A stretch of 64,000 nucleotides of DNA from Plutella xylostella. Its lineage: Eukaryota > Arthropoda > Insecta > Lepidoptera > Plutellidae. Positions 1-10,290 of this stretch are shown here, in pieces; positions within the stretch are counted from its first letter, which is position 1, and each line of letters opens with the position of its first letter. The DNA lies in assembly GCF_932276165.1 (NCBI RefSeq), contig NC_064010.1, positions 2,542,001-2,606,000 on the forward strand, written 5' to 3'. The position numbers and the translations under genes were made by a program. Below the pieces are notes generated by a model. That model saw nothing but the letters and a program-made list of their open reading frames with translations, searched no databases and was not told the DNA's origin.

Positions 1-340
1 TATAAGTTTCGGAGCGTTGCTGCGCGCGAGCCACGACTGAATCTCGTTCTATTCTATTCTATTCTCTGTGGGGGTGTAAGTACCTGCACCCGGCTCTCTC
101 GAGTGGAACCTTTGTGCATATCCCAGGTCTAAACTGCCTTCCTAAGCTTGGACCATTTCCCACCACGCTGGTCCACTGCGGGTTGGTGGGTTCATGTCAG
201 CGCCGGGATTCGAACCCGCATCTCTGGCGTGAGATACCACCGCTGTATCTCGTTATATTAAACGTGCCGATTGCACGATAGCTTTTGTTCGTTTATTATT
301 CGTCAGTATAGAGAAACCCTTCAGTGCCGGGCGTTTCTCG
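1..340 (+). repeat. Old interspersed repeat, split by a later insertion
   Basis: The 5' part (about 9-48) and 3' part (about 247-330) match related fragments near 4,893, 18,745, 24,290 and 31,985, which share a block around 'ctatctcgt.gtattaa', then 'gtgccgattgcacgac' and 'cgtcagtatag'. The two halves are separated by the element at 49-246. No termini or coding capacity are visible, so its class is unknown. Confidence 0.55.
49..246 (-). mobile_element. SINE/LINE 3'-end insertion with (AATAG)n tail
   Basis: Read on the minus strand it starts with a tRNA-like B box (GGTTCGAATCC), continues with a body shared with 12,276-12,458, and ends in an (AATAG)n tail. An 8-bp target duplication, ATCTCGTT, flanks it at 41-48 and 247-254. 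Removing the insert restores the host repeat as seen in its other copies. Confidence 0.75.
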
Positions 341-676
341 GAAGTGTGTCTTTATGATTCTCGCTGCGACATGAGCAAGAAATATTGCTGCTAGTTTTAT
401 ACGGGTGCTGTTGAGTCGACATTTTACAGCTCACCTAAGTATTCCATACTGTTATTTCTTCAATTGACATAGGTATCTTCTCTGCATAGATAAGTATATG
501 CTTTTCTGGTAAATAATGCTATTGACATTACATTTATTATTACTAATAATAGAATGCTATTCGTATAAATTTATTTATATTTTTATAATACAAAGTGTTA
601 CAAAGATATGTAAATTCCCTTGTATGGTTCCTCGTGTAGTGAAGAATATGGAGACCTAGAGGTTTCCCACCAAAAA
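341..676. other. No recognisable feature
   Basis: AT-rich sequence. I see no reading frame, repeat or RNA signature here. Confidence 0.5.
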
Positions 677-771
677 TTAGCAATCGAAGATCCTTAAGCA
701 ACATGGCATTTCTGTCAAATCTAACTTAACTTGTATGATTCTCTAAGATGATGGAGGATTGTTGATTGCCA
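677..771. repeat. Foldback MITE-like fragment
   Basis: The ends ttagcaatcgaagatcctt and aggattgttgattgcc are imperfect inverted repeats. Related ends occur near 16,385-16,440 and 20,880-20,995, so this is a dispersed family. Confidence 0.45.
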
Positions 772-841
772 ATAGTATCGGTGGTGGTACGCTATCTGTT
801 CTTTGTGAAGCTATACGGTAGGCTATAATTGATAATCCTAA

Positions 842-1048
842 TCCTAACTAATATTATAAATGCGAAAGTAACTGTGTCTGTCTGTCTGTCTGTCTGTTAC
901 TCTTTCACGCCAAAACTACTGAATGGATTTGAATGAAATTTGGTATACATACGGTCTAGACCCTGGGAAAGAACATAGGCTACTTTTTATCCCGGAATTC
1001 CCACGGGAAAACTTTTTAAGGCGAAGCGAAGCTCGCGGGAACAGCTAG
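842..1048 (+). mobile_element. Non-autonomous Helitron-like element with (GTCT)n
   Basis: Starts TCCTAACTAATATTATAAATG and carries a (TCTG)n run. It ends in a hairpin-forming GCGAAGCGAAGCTCGC block followed by CTAG. It sits between A and T with no target duplication. A 5'-TC start, a 3' hairpin, a CTRR end and A/T insertion are Helitron hallmarks. At about 207 bp it has no coding capacity. It resembles the lepidopteran microsatellite-associated elements called MINEs, a family name given from memory. Confidence 0.8.
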
Positions 1049-1051
1049 TAA

Positions 1052-1267
1052 TAATAATATGTGGGGACATCTGTGTTATGTGTGTCGGACAGCTGATATA
1101 TCTACACAAATACAAAGATAGATAGATACTAAATATAGGTATAAATATCAACAACCAAGACCCGAGTACAAATATCTGTCTTTAAACAAATATCTGTCCC
1201 AGCCGGGAATCGAACCCGGGACCTTCGGCATAGCAGTCAGGGCCACTAACCACTACACCATTCAGCC
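1052..1267 (-). mobile_element. tRNA-derived SINE, type I
   Basis: On the minus strand it has a tRNA-like head with an A box (tggtgtagtgg type) and a B box (GGTTCGATTCC), then 'acagatatttgtactcgggt', a gtatcta-rich middle, 'atatcagctgtccgac' and a tail ending 'gtccccacatatt'. Other copies are at 6,561, 17,698 and 23,125. Part of the body is deleted in this copy. Confidence 0.8.
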
Positions 1268-1435
1268 TTCAATTGATATGTTATGACGTGAGTGCGGAGG
1301 CTCTGAGGCGTGTCTCGGAGGCGCCAGTGTCGCCGTGGTGATGTGGCTAGGTGGGCACAGCGCTGGCGGTCATAGTGGGGATATTATACAGGATTTTGCA
1401 AAAAATATAGTAGAAAAAAAAACTTTTAGCTCTAT

Positions 1436-1570
1436 CTAGGCTTGTATTGGGGGCACCAACTAGCGTAGTTGACTAGGCCTAAAACCCTTCCTTCATTTGA
1501 AGGAGACCCGTGCCCCAGAAGGAGGACGTGATGGGTTGTGATGATGAACGCCTAAACGCGGTTTTGACAG
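1436..1570 (+). mobile_element. LINE 3'-end fragment ('gaaggagacccgtgcccc' type)
   Basis: Contains 'gaaggagacccgtgcccc', then 'gtgatgggttgtgatgatg', a typical tail of a lepidopteran non-LTR element. A related minus-strand fragment lies at 9,351-9,440. Confidence 0.55.
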
Positions 1571-1647
1571 ATATTTGAGAGACCATCAATGCTGCTTGAA
1601 GATTGCTGATTTGTCGGTGGTTGTCAGGCAGCAGTTTAAAAAGTTTA

Positions 1648-1790
1648 TAAACATTTATTTGAAAATACGAAATACCTAATAACACAACAGGTTACATGTC
1701 TAGTGCGTTAAAAAGGCACCAGCTCAGCATGTGCTGTGGACAATAAGGCCACAGCGCTGGTTTTCAGCTGGCCCTTATAACGACATATCA
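1648..1790 (-). mobile_element. LINE 3'-end fragment
   Basis: Shares 'aaaaaggcac.agc.cagcatgtgctg', 'gacaataagg' and 'agctggccctt' with 34,163-34,332. Both begin with aacatttatttg, consistent with minus-strand 3' ends ending in an AT-rich tail. Confidence 0.55.
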
Positions 1791-2790
1791 CTGGAAGAGG
1801 CTCCTTTACTGCTAGTTTCAATAACTCTATCTATCGATAGCTGACAGTTACTTTCTTACTATTTTGACAGAATGCAACTTATTATGTTTCAAAATCGTAT
1901 CATAGTGACTGTCTGATATAGAGTATTGAAAATGCAGTCAGATATACAGTTAAAGCACCTCCACTGTGGACCCCCAACACTGTGCCACAGCCAGCAATCC
2001 TCAGGGAGACAGGAGGGTCAGCAGAGAAAATGAGGCCTCATAGAAAACTCTTTGAAGCCGCAAGCAAAACAACGTCTTCTTTCACATGATAATAGGGTTA
2101 GTTTTGTGTGAAATGTTAATTTGTAGTTGGGTGTCTAACCTTAGCTTTGATCCCTCCGGTTTCCGTGGTAACCTGGTGGCTGAACAGACGCTTAATGTCC
2201 AGTTTTCGGTATCGTACGTATCGCACCAAACGGATTCTCATAAATGTATGGAGAAACGGCATCGGCAATGCTATATTCTATACAAAGATATTCAAAAGGA
2301 AAGGAACAAATTTAGAATCGTTCTTTTATTTTATCGTTCTTTTGTTTTTCTTCAGCTATAAACCCTGGGTCTCTCCTCTGGGCCACATTACGAGTAACAA
2401 TATGTCAAAAAAAAAACTAAAAAAAAACTAACAGCTAGTTTTTCTGCACACTGTCCATGTCACCGTCACTAAGTACACCGGGGCGACGGTCCGTAAAAGT
2501 ATAGAAAAGCCGAATACATTATTATTTACGAGTCTCGGCCGGCGGCCGGGCGTTTTGCGAAGTGACTGCTTTACGACCAGCGCCGCGACACGGTTAGCCT
2601 AAGTGCCTTTTTGAAATATTAGTAAAAATAATGCATATTATATTGGTAGGTTTTTCAGTTGAATTCAATTATGATTGATTTGCAATTTTCCATTAAAAAG
2701 CCACTGTCATAGATTTAATTTTCTTTTTTGTCTACTGGCCGTAAATAGGCAGGTCTGATAGGTTTAAGTTTTATATAAGAGTTTTGTATA
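1791..2790. other. No gene recognised
   Basis: Two overlapping short frames at 2,086-2,431 have no recognisable protein character. A TATCGATA octamer lies at 1,832-1,839 without the CACTAG partner seen elsewhere. 2,460-2,600 is somewhat GC-richer. Nothing else seen. Confidence 0.45.
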
Positions 2791-2985
2791 AGACACCAAA
2801 TACCACAATTTTTAATAACGTCTCATTACAACTTCAACATAACATTTACGTTTTTAGTTGGTAATATTCTGATGCGCTGTGAAATGTTCTTCAATATTGC
2901 AGACGGCGTTATTAAGCTAGCCTTTTCCGTTTAGGTGTAATTTGGTGCTATTGTCTATGGAACTATTTAATTGCTCGTGAGTGTG
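2791..2985 (+). mobile_element. MITE, 'gaaaaagttcca' family, 5' end lost
   Basis: Carries the family core 'ttggtaatattctgatgcgc', 'caatattgcagacggcgt' and 'agctagccttttccgttta', and the 3' terminus 'tgctcgtgagtgtg'. The matching 5' terminus (cactcacgggcaatgaaaa type) is not present. Better copies are at 31,143 and 38,737. Confidence 0.6.
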
Positions 2986-2998
2986 AAAATTAAATAAA

Positions 2999-3198
2999 TC
3001 CTAACTAACATTATAAATGCAAAAGTAACTGTGTCTGTCCTGTCTGTTACTCTATCACGCCAAAAATACTGAACGGATTTAAATGAAATTTGGTATACCG
3101 ATAGTCTAGACCCTGAGAAAGAACATAGGCTACTTTTTATCGCGGTATTCCCACGGGAAAACTTTTTAAGGCGAAGCGAAGCTCGCGGAAACAGCTAG
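2999..3198 (+). mobile_element. Non-autonomous Helitron-like element
   Basis: TCCTAACTAACATTATAAATG start, shortened GTCT run, the 'cggatttaaatgaaatttgg' core, 'gcgaagcgaagctcgcgg' hairpin and a CTAG end followed by T. Same family as 842-1,048. Confidence 0.8.
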
Positions 3199-4258
3199 TC
3201 GCTACATAAGTGTAAAAATGGCACCCTCCAGGCGTCTTACACAAGATTACCGCTTCCTGATTAAAAACTTAAGGTAGTGTTGCCAGCGCTAATCCGCGTT
3301 GAGATATTATTCCGTTAAATAGAGGCGAGTGGCAACCCTGTGTAAGGGTGCGGAGAGCCTTAGCTTAACATAGAAGGAACTTAACTGTATTATTATATTG
3401 AGTATAGATAGATCGTTTGCTTTTTTTTCTTAAAACTGCTAAGTGAGTCTGTTCGTTGTGCTATAATTGATATATTTTGAAACGTAATACCTACCTGTTC
3501 CTATGTACTTAAAGATATTTTTTTGTTTTCCAAAAAAACTGTGTTTTTTAATATAATTTAACCAATTCAATTTATATTGTTTCAGGTAAGTTCACACCAC
3601 GACTAGCTCCAGAAATACGCATTATTGCGTCCGTGGCTTACCATGCCAAAAGGTGGACGCTTATCAGAACAAAAAAAGTTAAAAAAAAAAGTGTAAGTTA
3701 AAAAAAGTTTACATTATTAGAGAAACAGATGGCGTTGTCTGAGTTGTACTAGGTAACTGTCAAACCCTCAGAACACAGATTTTGTGACAGCTCACATCTT
3801 ATTTCCACAGAAAGAAGTTATATGTATATGTGCCCTCATACGTTCTCTACAGCAACGACGCTTGAAAAATAAAGATTCAGAACTTGTATATTAGACTAAA
3901 TAGAAGTACTATTAAAAGTAGTGAGTTCTTATTCTGAGTGTAATTCTTCAACCTCTTTGCTCTCTGTGTGCAATATTTGACAGTTCAGTAGGTACACTAT
4001 GTTGTCATGACATCTATCGGCTTGTACAAAAACTCAACTGACAGCTGTCAAGGAAACGGCTCATTGGACGAACTCCTAGGTTTTTCCTAGGAGCCTTCCC
4101 CTAAACATTAAACCTACAGTAAGTAATTCCGCTGCCAATAACTATAAAAGGGTGAATTCGTCTAGACAGTCACACGAAATAGTGTTTAAAAATGTATGAA
4201 TTATCACTGAAGTGCACCGATCACGACAGGGTTGCCACTCAGTACGAAACGACTGTTT
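3199..4258. other. No gene recognised; contains a splice-site motif
   Basis: Apart from the recursive-splice-like motif at 3,560-3,601, this is AT-rich sequence without a recognisable frame or repeat. Weak inverted similarity ('tgccagcgctaatccgc' against 'gagtggcaaccctgtg') around 3,215-3,350 hints at an old foldback element. Confidence 0.4.
3560..3601 (+). promoter_or_regulatory. Candidate recursive splice site 1
   Basis: A T-rich tract ending 'tatattgtttCAG' is followed directly by 'GTAAGTtcac', with the junction at 3,595|3,596. The 3' splice site abuts a consensus donor with no exon between, as in ratchet points of long Drosophila introns. A further GTAAGT lies at 3,693. The motif is seen; the function is inferred. 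Confidence 0.5.
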
Positions 4259-4325
4259 TTTAAACGACTTACAAAAAAAAGAAGGAGGTTCTCAATTCGC
4301 CTGTATGTAGGTTTTTTTTTCTTGC
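4259..4325 (+). repeat. Short repeat fragment
   Basis: The stretch 'aaaaaaagaaggaggttctc' followed by 'aattcgcctgtatgta' resembles a dispersed lepidopteran repeat. No ends are visible. Recognition is from memory only. Confidence 0.3.
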
Positions 4326-4375
4326 GTTTATTCCTTTAGCATGGATTCAATGTTTTGAGTGTAATGGTTTTTTAT

Positions 4376-4470
4376 TTCAATTCAATTCATTTATTTCAGA
4401 TTTATAAGATCCATAGTTGTTAGTATGTACAATTTATTCGTAAAAGCTACTGTTAGTATACATGGCGCGA
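4376..4470 (-). mobile_element. Probable LINE 3' end
   Basis: Begins with (ttcaa)n-ttcatttatttcag and runs into GC-richer sequence, the shape of other minus-strand LINE 3' ends here. No close copy in the window. Confidence 0.35.
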
Positions 4471-4687
4471 ATATAATAATAGTATTATATACTTAACAGT
4501 TTACTCGTATCGTAACAATTTCTTTTGAAATTATTCTGAAAATGGCCTCAGTATACGTGGTAGTATTTCCACTAATACACCAGCAATCGGAAAATATCAA
4601 TAAGTAATTTTAATTTGTACATTTCACAGATACATTCCGTTATGCCTGTACCATTCCCCTTCGGGGGGGTCACTCTATTATAATATA

Positions 4688-4886
4688 TCCTAACTTAATA
4701 TTATAAATGCGAAAGTAACTGTGTCTGTCTGTCTGTTACTCTTACACGCCAAAACTACTGGACGGATTTGAATGAAATTTGGTATACATATGGTCTAGAC
4801 CCTGAGAAAGAACATAGGCTACTTTTTATCCCGGAATTCCCACGGGAAAACTTTTAAGGCGAAGCGAAGCTCGCGGGAACAGCTAG
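4688..4886 (+). mobile_element. Non-autonomous Helitron-like element
   Basis: TCCTAACTTAATATTATAAAT start, short GTCT run, 'gcgaagcgaagctcgcggg' hairpin, CTAG end followed by T. Very similar to 842-1,048. Confidence 0.8.
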
Positions 4887-4892
4887 TTACAT

Positions 4893-5010
4893 ATATGTGG
4901 AAACCAAGTATCGGAGCACTGCTGCGCAAGCCACGGCTCTATCTCGTAGTATTAATTGTGCCGATTGCACGACGGCTCTCGATCGTTCGTTTCTCGTCAG
5001 TATAGAATAG
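4893..5010 (+). repeat. Fragment of the 1-340 repeat family
   Basis: Contains 'ggctctatctcgtagtatta', 'gtgccgattgcacgacggct' and 'tttctcgtcagtatag'. It is joined directly to a LINE tail fragment and the 5S-type SINE that follows. Confidence 0.5.
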
Positions 5011-5052
5011 AGTATCATCACGACCCATCCTAGTTCACCACGCTGGCCTAGT

Positions 5053-5293
5053 GCGGGTAAGTGGGCAACCCGACTGTCAGATGTTTTCAAGCTGGCCGAA
5101 GGTCTCTGACTAGGCTTAACGACTGCTGCCGAAGCAGCAACCGGGACCCACGGCTTAACGTGCCCGAAGCACGGAATCGTATAGAAAAAACCACTTGAAA
5201 TCGGTCACCCATGCAATGGCTGACCGTGCCAGTTGTTTCTTAACCTCAGTGATCAGTTACGATTACTGGAGCCCGCTCGACTACGGACGCTTC
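5053..5293 (-). mobile_element. 5S-rRNA-derived SINE
   Basis: On the minus strand the head reads as degenerate 5S rRNA: 'gatcactgaggttaag' aligns with the 5S block GATCACCGAAGTTAAG, and 'catgggtgaccg' with GGATGGGTGACCG of the internal promoter. The tail has 'ccgtgggtcccggttgctgc' and 'acatctgacagtcgggttgc'. Same family as 35,699-35,946. The head is too diverged to be a 5S gene. Confidence 0.75.
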
Positions 5294-6340
5294 ACAGTAT
5301 AGATTAACCCCCCAGTTACCACACATGTAATACCTGTTCCGTCATCGCTGTATGTATTGTTAATGGCGTTCTGTTCCGCTAATCCGCTGTAAACCGGCTG
5401 AAATTAGTTATTGATTAACTTGCAAACGCGTTTGAGGGATGGAATTTTGCACTCGTAGATTATTTAACGCGTTATAAGATAAAATATAAAATTGTTATTG
5501 TTTTATGACTACACTCTATTCTTTGGGAGACCCTGTATATTTGAAGGTTATCTGGATGTTTTTTTTTTCATTTACCAAAGAAACCGCTATAAGAAAGGGA
5601 ATTTTTTATCTTGGTTTATTTAAATTACATTTAAATAACTATTACTATTGAAGAGTTCTGATTAAAATAATGTCAAGTTTCTTATTTTATAAGAGCTGCC
5701 TAAGTATAGCTAAATAAGCATGAACATAATAATTTATATTCAATAAAAAATCCACTAATAACATTTTGCATTGCATTACTACCACTAACTATTGCATTTC
5801 ATATTTAAGTGCCTTCTTAACTTGATGTTTTCAGTTGAAAAACCGACAACACTCCTGGGCAACATTTTCATTCAACATTTTCGATACGATTTCTTCTTTT
5901 TATATACAAAAAGTGTATTGTGACAGCCCTAGCCGTAGTGACGCCCTTAGGGACCAAACGGCGAGTGGAAAAATAGTTTATTTTTGTATCTAGTTTGGAA
6001 ACTGCCTCCACAGGCTCGTCAAGTGAAACATTTTAGATCACCACACTTTTGCCGTCGTCGGTTAAAGCTACGTTTGCATATACAGGGTGTTGTACTTTGT
6101 GTGGTGTGTCTTCGTGTTTCCAGTTAGGTATGTCTGCATTCACAGGAATCAATTGTTTTATACCTTGTCATCCAACTGTTTATTGAGTTTTACATTTAAA
6201 AAAAAAATGTATTAGTTTCAAAACTCACCATTGGAAAAAAGAGTAAAAGTTGTAAAATGTAAAAGTTGTATTGTAAGAGTTGTATCCATTGTAAAAGTAA
6301 ATAAACTCCCATATCTTTGAAAAAAATCACGAATGGTGTA
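5294..6340. other. No gene recognised
   Basis: AT-rich. There is a TATACAGGGTGTTGT terminus-like motif at about 6,078 and a degenerate 'gtaaaagttgta' repeat at about 6,240-6,300. Nothing else seen. Confidence 0.45.
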
Positions 6341-6405
6341 TTGGTTATTGGTTAGTGGCCTTGACAGCTATGCCGAAGATCTCGGGTTCGATCCCGGCCT
6401 CAGAT
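6341..6405 (+). repeat. SINE tRNA-head fragment
   Basis: Reads 'cgaatggtgtattggttatt', then 'atgccgaagatctcgggttc' with a B box GGTTCGATCCC. Only the tRNA-like head remains, and it runs straight into a 5S-type SINE fragment, so this is a junction of two elements. Confidence 0.55.
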
Positions 6406-6410
6406 ACTAC

Positions 6411-6519
6411 AGAAAACAACTTGAAATCGGTGACCCATCCAATTGGTGACCGCGCCATGTGTTGATTAACTTCAATGATCAGTTACGATCACTGAAGCTA
6501 GCTCGACTACGGACGCTTC
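6411..6519 (-). mobile_element. 5S-derived SINE, head only
   Basis: Minus-strand match to the 5S-like head of 35,699-35,810, including 'ggtgaccgatttcaagttg' and the 'gaagcgtccgtagtcgagc' start. The tail is missing. Confidence 0.65.
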
Positions 6520-6560
6520 AGTCTATAGCTCAATACTACGAAAATAATAATAATAATATA

Positions 6561-6793
6561 ATATGTGGGGACATCTCACACACGGCCATCCGACCCCAGG
6601 CTAGGCAGAGCCTGTGTTATGGGTATCGGACAGCTGATATATCTACAAAAATACATATTAAATATAAATATCAACACCCAAGACCCGAGTACAAGTATCT
6701 GTCTTTAAACAAATATCTGCCCCAGCCGGGAATCGAACCCAGGACCTTCGGCATAGCAGTTAGGGCCACTAACCACTGCGCCATTCGACCGTC
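6561..6793 (-). mobile_element. tRNA-derived SINE, type I
   Basis: Nearly full-length minus-strand copy. It has a tail 'gtggggacatctcacacacg', the 'gtatcggacagctgatat' block, a middle with 'aacacccaagacccgagtac', and a head with the reversed B box 'gggaatcgaacc' and the end 'gccattcgaccgtc'. Confidence 0.8.
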
Positions 6794-8082
6794 ATGAAAT
6801 GTGCCACTATTTATCTTTCCACGACCAACGCCGACCATAAAGCAATTCCGGTCAAGACAACAAACACAAAATTCGCTAGAAATTGCTAGTAATTACAAGT
6901 AAACTAACAACCCCGCCTTGCCTACCCCTCTTGCCTACCCCTCTAGGGACGTGCGTGCCGAGCCGCCGTATGAGCGTCGGTCCTAATTCCCCCGGCTGTG
7001 TGTACGCCTCTCCTTATAAACAGCTTCCGTTGGAGAGGTGGAATGCGGGCAGTGCGCGATTTTGCTTAGAAAATAAGAAGACAACATTGTGACATGTATT
7101 GTTACATTTTTTCGACTTTCTTCTTCTAATGGAAAGTACAGCTACAACACTGCAACTTAATATTTTGAAATACCGAAATAATGTACCTACTCTACAAGAA
7201 CTTGAAAAGTATAAACTTGATGAAATCACGATACCTACATCTTTTCAACTGTACTGCATTTTTCATGACCTATGATTGTGTTTTTTATTTAATAATAATA
7301 ACGTAAGCCGTAAAACAGACATAATCTGGGCCCTTATGATATTAACTAAGTAATTAGTGTCAAATTCAATACATTTTGTGTTGTAGTTCGCGATAGGGCG
7401 CATGTACCTACTGTAAATAAAGTGGGGTGAAGTTGTCGGAAGTTCACCTACTGCCTCCATTCATCCCATCGGAAGGGAGCGGGGCGTCGCGGGAGACTTA
7501 TGGCCGAAACACTTTTCTGTCAAGTACGAGTTTTCTTTTTAATTTTTTAAGTGCCTTCTCTCACTTGCCCGCAGTTTTGAAGTGTACATATTTCACTTCT
7601 GTTTATTGTGTTGGTTGTTGTTTAGGGTTTTTGCCATTTTATCGTATAAATGGGGTTTAATCTGGTTGATATTTGTGTGTATTTGTATGTCAGTCTGTAT
7701 GGTTTTAATAATTACTAATATTTAAATCTATTTGTTTTGCTTATTTCTAATAAACCTATAAACAAAAACATTATGATATATAAAATAATTATGGGGTTTG
7801 TGAAAAGTTTTTGTTTAGCGAAAAAGGTTATTTTTTGATTTGTGGGTGAGCTTAGTCCCAGGCCCCATCATCCTCTTTTTGGCATTTATTCACATACAGG
7901 ATGTAAAAGATTTATATGTACGACAGCGAGTTATTTCGACCAATGCAATCATACAAACTGTTAACCCAAAATAAGTATGTTTTTTGCTATAATATGCGTA
8001 CTAAGGAACCGATTTTAAACATGAACTTCTATCAAGACATAATCAAGTACCTAAACAAAATTCAGTATACTTATCTAAATCG
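6794..8082. other. No gene recognised
   Basis: 6,900-7,050 is GC-rich and has a TATAAA at 7,015-7,020 but no convincing initiator. The remainder is AT-rich without repeats or frames I recognise. Confidence 0.4.
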
Positions 8083-8224
8083 GTAATAATATTAGGGGAA
8101 ATCTCATGATCTCAGACACGGCCATCCGACCCCAAACTGCGAAGAGCAAATTAATATGGGTATCGTGACCTGATATATTTGTACTCAGATCCATAGATAC
8201 ATTCGTATTAACACCCAACACCCG
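8083..8224 (-). repeat. Diverged type I SINE fragment
   Basis: Retains 'cacggccatccgacccca', a damaged 'gggtatcgtgacctgatata' and 'aacacccaacacccg'. The tRNA head is missing. Confidence 0.55.
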
Positions 8225-8264
8225 TTTATTATTATACGGCAGCAAGTAAAATGAATTAAAATTA

Positions 8265-8440
8265 TACGACGCTCTTACGGTGAAGGAAAACATCGTGAGG
8301 AAACCTGCACATCTAGATTCTAGATGTGTACCCTAAGTGAATTATACTCATTCAGAAACAATTTTACAGCGAAAAGCGGGTGACTTACTTGCGTGTCACC
8401 TCTGACTACTCCTTCGGGGATTACAGTCGTGAGCATATAC
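8265..8440 (+). mobile_element. LINE 3'-region fragment
   Basis: Colinear with 23,931-24,120 (reverse) and 35,947-36,086: 'ggtgaaggaaaacatcgtga', 'gaaacctgcacatctagatt', 'cagcgaaaagcgggtgact' and 'cttcggggattacagtcgtg'. Part of a longer non-LTR element, 5'-truncated. Confidence 0.6.
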
Positions 8441-9245
8441 CTATGTACTTACCTATATAATTATATGTACCTATGTATGTAAAAGGAAACATCTCTGCTG
8501 CTTCGTGATAAAAGTTATTAGCACCGTCCTCTCGAGGGCGCCCCACTCTGTTTAAATATAAATACCACCCGCCCGTAATGTGTCCGACTCAGCATCAGCA
8601 GTATGAGAAGACCTAATCACACAAAACATACCTGTAGGTGACAATTCTGCCGTAAACGAATTGAAGTCATGAAAAAGTCAAAGGTCACATTTCCTTAAAA
8701 TTATAATTATCTATACTGGGTCTGAAAGTCGAATGAAAAGCAAAAAGTGCGAATTCAATAGATTGTGCTCTGAGAAAAAAAAAATTCATAGTCTGTTTAT
8801 ATTTATAGATATTGTGACGCCATGTTTTTAAAAACAGGTTATAGTATATTTTTTATAATAGGTATTCATTCATTTCTATTACAATATTTTTACGCCTATC
8901 TGAACCACAATCACTATCGTTTTGTCAAATCGTGTTTTAGTCGGTTAAGATACCCCTACATTTTTCTACATCTTTGGCGGTGTTTAAAAACCCTAATATA
9001 TATTATGGAATAAGCCTTAATAGAATAGACTTAAAATGAATAAATATTATTCACTACACCTTTACTTGCGTCGAGGATATAAACAAACAGTAATATTATG
9101 AAAGGTGGCTGAAATTCATCGGTCGGAAACGGGTTGTTTATTCTTCTCCCTACATTAAAATAGCCCTTTGCGATTGGACAATAGCTTATTTGTTCGATAA
9201 GAATGTAAAATGTTATTCTCTAAGAATTTAGATGTATTAAGAATT
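8441..9245. other. No gene recognised; contains a core-promoter-like motif
   Basis: Apart from the TATA/Inr pair at 8,557-8,603 I see no repeat or coding signature. Confidence 0.4.
8557..8603 (+). promoter_or_regulatory. TATA + initiator-like pair
   Basis: TATAAATA at 8,557-8,564 is followed by a GC-richer spacer and CTCAGCATCAGCAGT at 8,588-8,602. An initiator A at 8,591 lies 34 bp after the TATA start, slightly long for an arthropod promoter. No coding sequence follows, so this may be chance. Confidence 0.25.
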
Positions 9246-9350
9246 CTCTAAGCGTAGCGTCGGACGCCCTCCGCCCCCTGGACCAACAAGACAGGTGGAC
9301 GGTAGTGGCTGGATGAGGACGGCCGAGGATAGAATGTTGTTGGACTCGTT
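9246..9350 (+). pseudogene. LINE ORF2 C-terminal remnant
   Basis: One forward frame reads SVGRPPPPGPTRQ, then VDGSGWMRTAEDR. This matches the general G-R-P...W-x-D...G-x-x-W-M-x-x-A-x-D-R pattern at the C-terminus of insect non-LTR retrotransposon ORF2 proteins, as I remember it. It is short and isolated, next to LINE 3' fragments, so it is a dead remnant. Confidence 0.5.
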
Positions 9351-9530
9351 CCATCCCATCACAACCCATCATGTCCCCACTGCTGGGGCACGGATCTCCT
9401 TCCAATAAAGGAAGGGTTTTTAGGCCTAGTCCACCACGCTGGCCAAGCGCGGGTTGGTAGACCGAGCAAGCTTGTGCTGAAAGAGTTGTCGGGTAAGCGT
9501 GCAACCCGACTGTCAGATGTTTTCAAGCTG
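9351..9530 (-). mobile_element. Joined LINE 3' and 5S-SINE tail fragments
   Basis: 9,351-9,440 reverse-complements the 'gaaggagatccgtgcccc' tail type. 9,440-9,500 carries 'cgctggccaagcgcgggttgg'-type LINE sequence. 9,485-9,530 matches the tail of the 5S-derived SINE ('aacccgactgtcagatgttt'). Confidence 0.5.
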
Positions 9531-10227
9531 CCTTCATGTACTCAAAAAATCCACTAACCAGAAACACCTTAGCATTAACGATATTAGTACGAAAAAAACT
9601 ATCGTCCTTTACAACTCTACACCTTACCCGGAGAATTTTCACCTGATTTCCCGGCACATTTTCGCAACATTTTCTAGTCGTAATAGGATGTATGTTATTC
9701 ACAATGCCGCTGTCTGGCGGGTGGCAGCCACTTAGAAGATTGCACACTGCCGCCACTAGATGGCGCGCGGGAATGCAACGCGTGGTTTGTAGTTGTAACA
9801 CTGTTCGTTTTACATTTGCACTTACGAGTAATGTGTGGAAACGGTATAACCAAGCTTTATCCTAAATTATTTATTCTAATTTATTGTGTTGGTATTTTTA
9901 AATGGTGAATAACAATTAAATTTGTAATATTTATTATGCGGGAATGTTTCTTAATTGTAATAGTGAATAGATATTTTAAAAATACCCAAGATACAGGGTA
10001 AGGCTAGTTTAGGTAGCACTACTATATTTGTTATATTTTAAAACATGAAATTTTTTGATTAAAAGTACCACTTTTGCAACACCTTCATATTCTATAATTA
10101 CTTATTCGATAGTTAATCTTGACTACCATTACAGAAACCGGGCGCTATGTTGATCCAGCACACGCCGGTATCAATCGAAGTGTAATCACACATAGGATGT
10201 GCAAGTAGGTCAGAGCAACTCTATTAA
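9531..10227. other. No gene recognised; CTCF-type motif inside
   Basis: AT-rich apart from a GC-rich spot at 9,700-9,790 holding the CTCF-like site. A terminus-like 'cacttttgcaacacc' lies at about 10,070. Confidence 0.4.
9753..9766 (+). promoter_or_regulatory. CTCF-type consensus site
   Basis: CCACTAGATGGCGC fits every position of the consensus CCASYAGRKGGCRS for CTCF, a conserved zinc-finger insulator protein present in insects. It lies in a short GC-rich spot. Occupancy is unknown. Confidence 0.4.
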
Positions 10228-10280
10228 CGAAGTGATTACTCGTTCATTCGTTCATTCATTCATTCGTTCATTCAATCGAT
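10228..10280. repeat. (CATT)n microsatellite
   Basis: About 50 bp of imperfect cattcgttcattcattc repeats. Confidence 0.85.
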
Positions 10281-10290
10281 CACTTTCACA

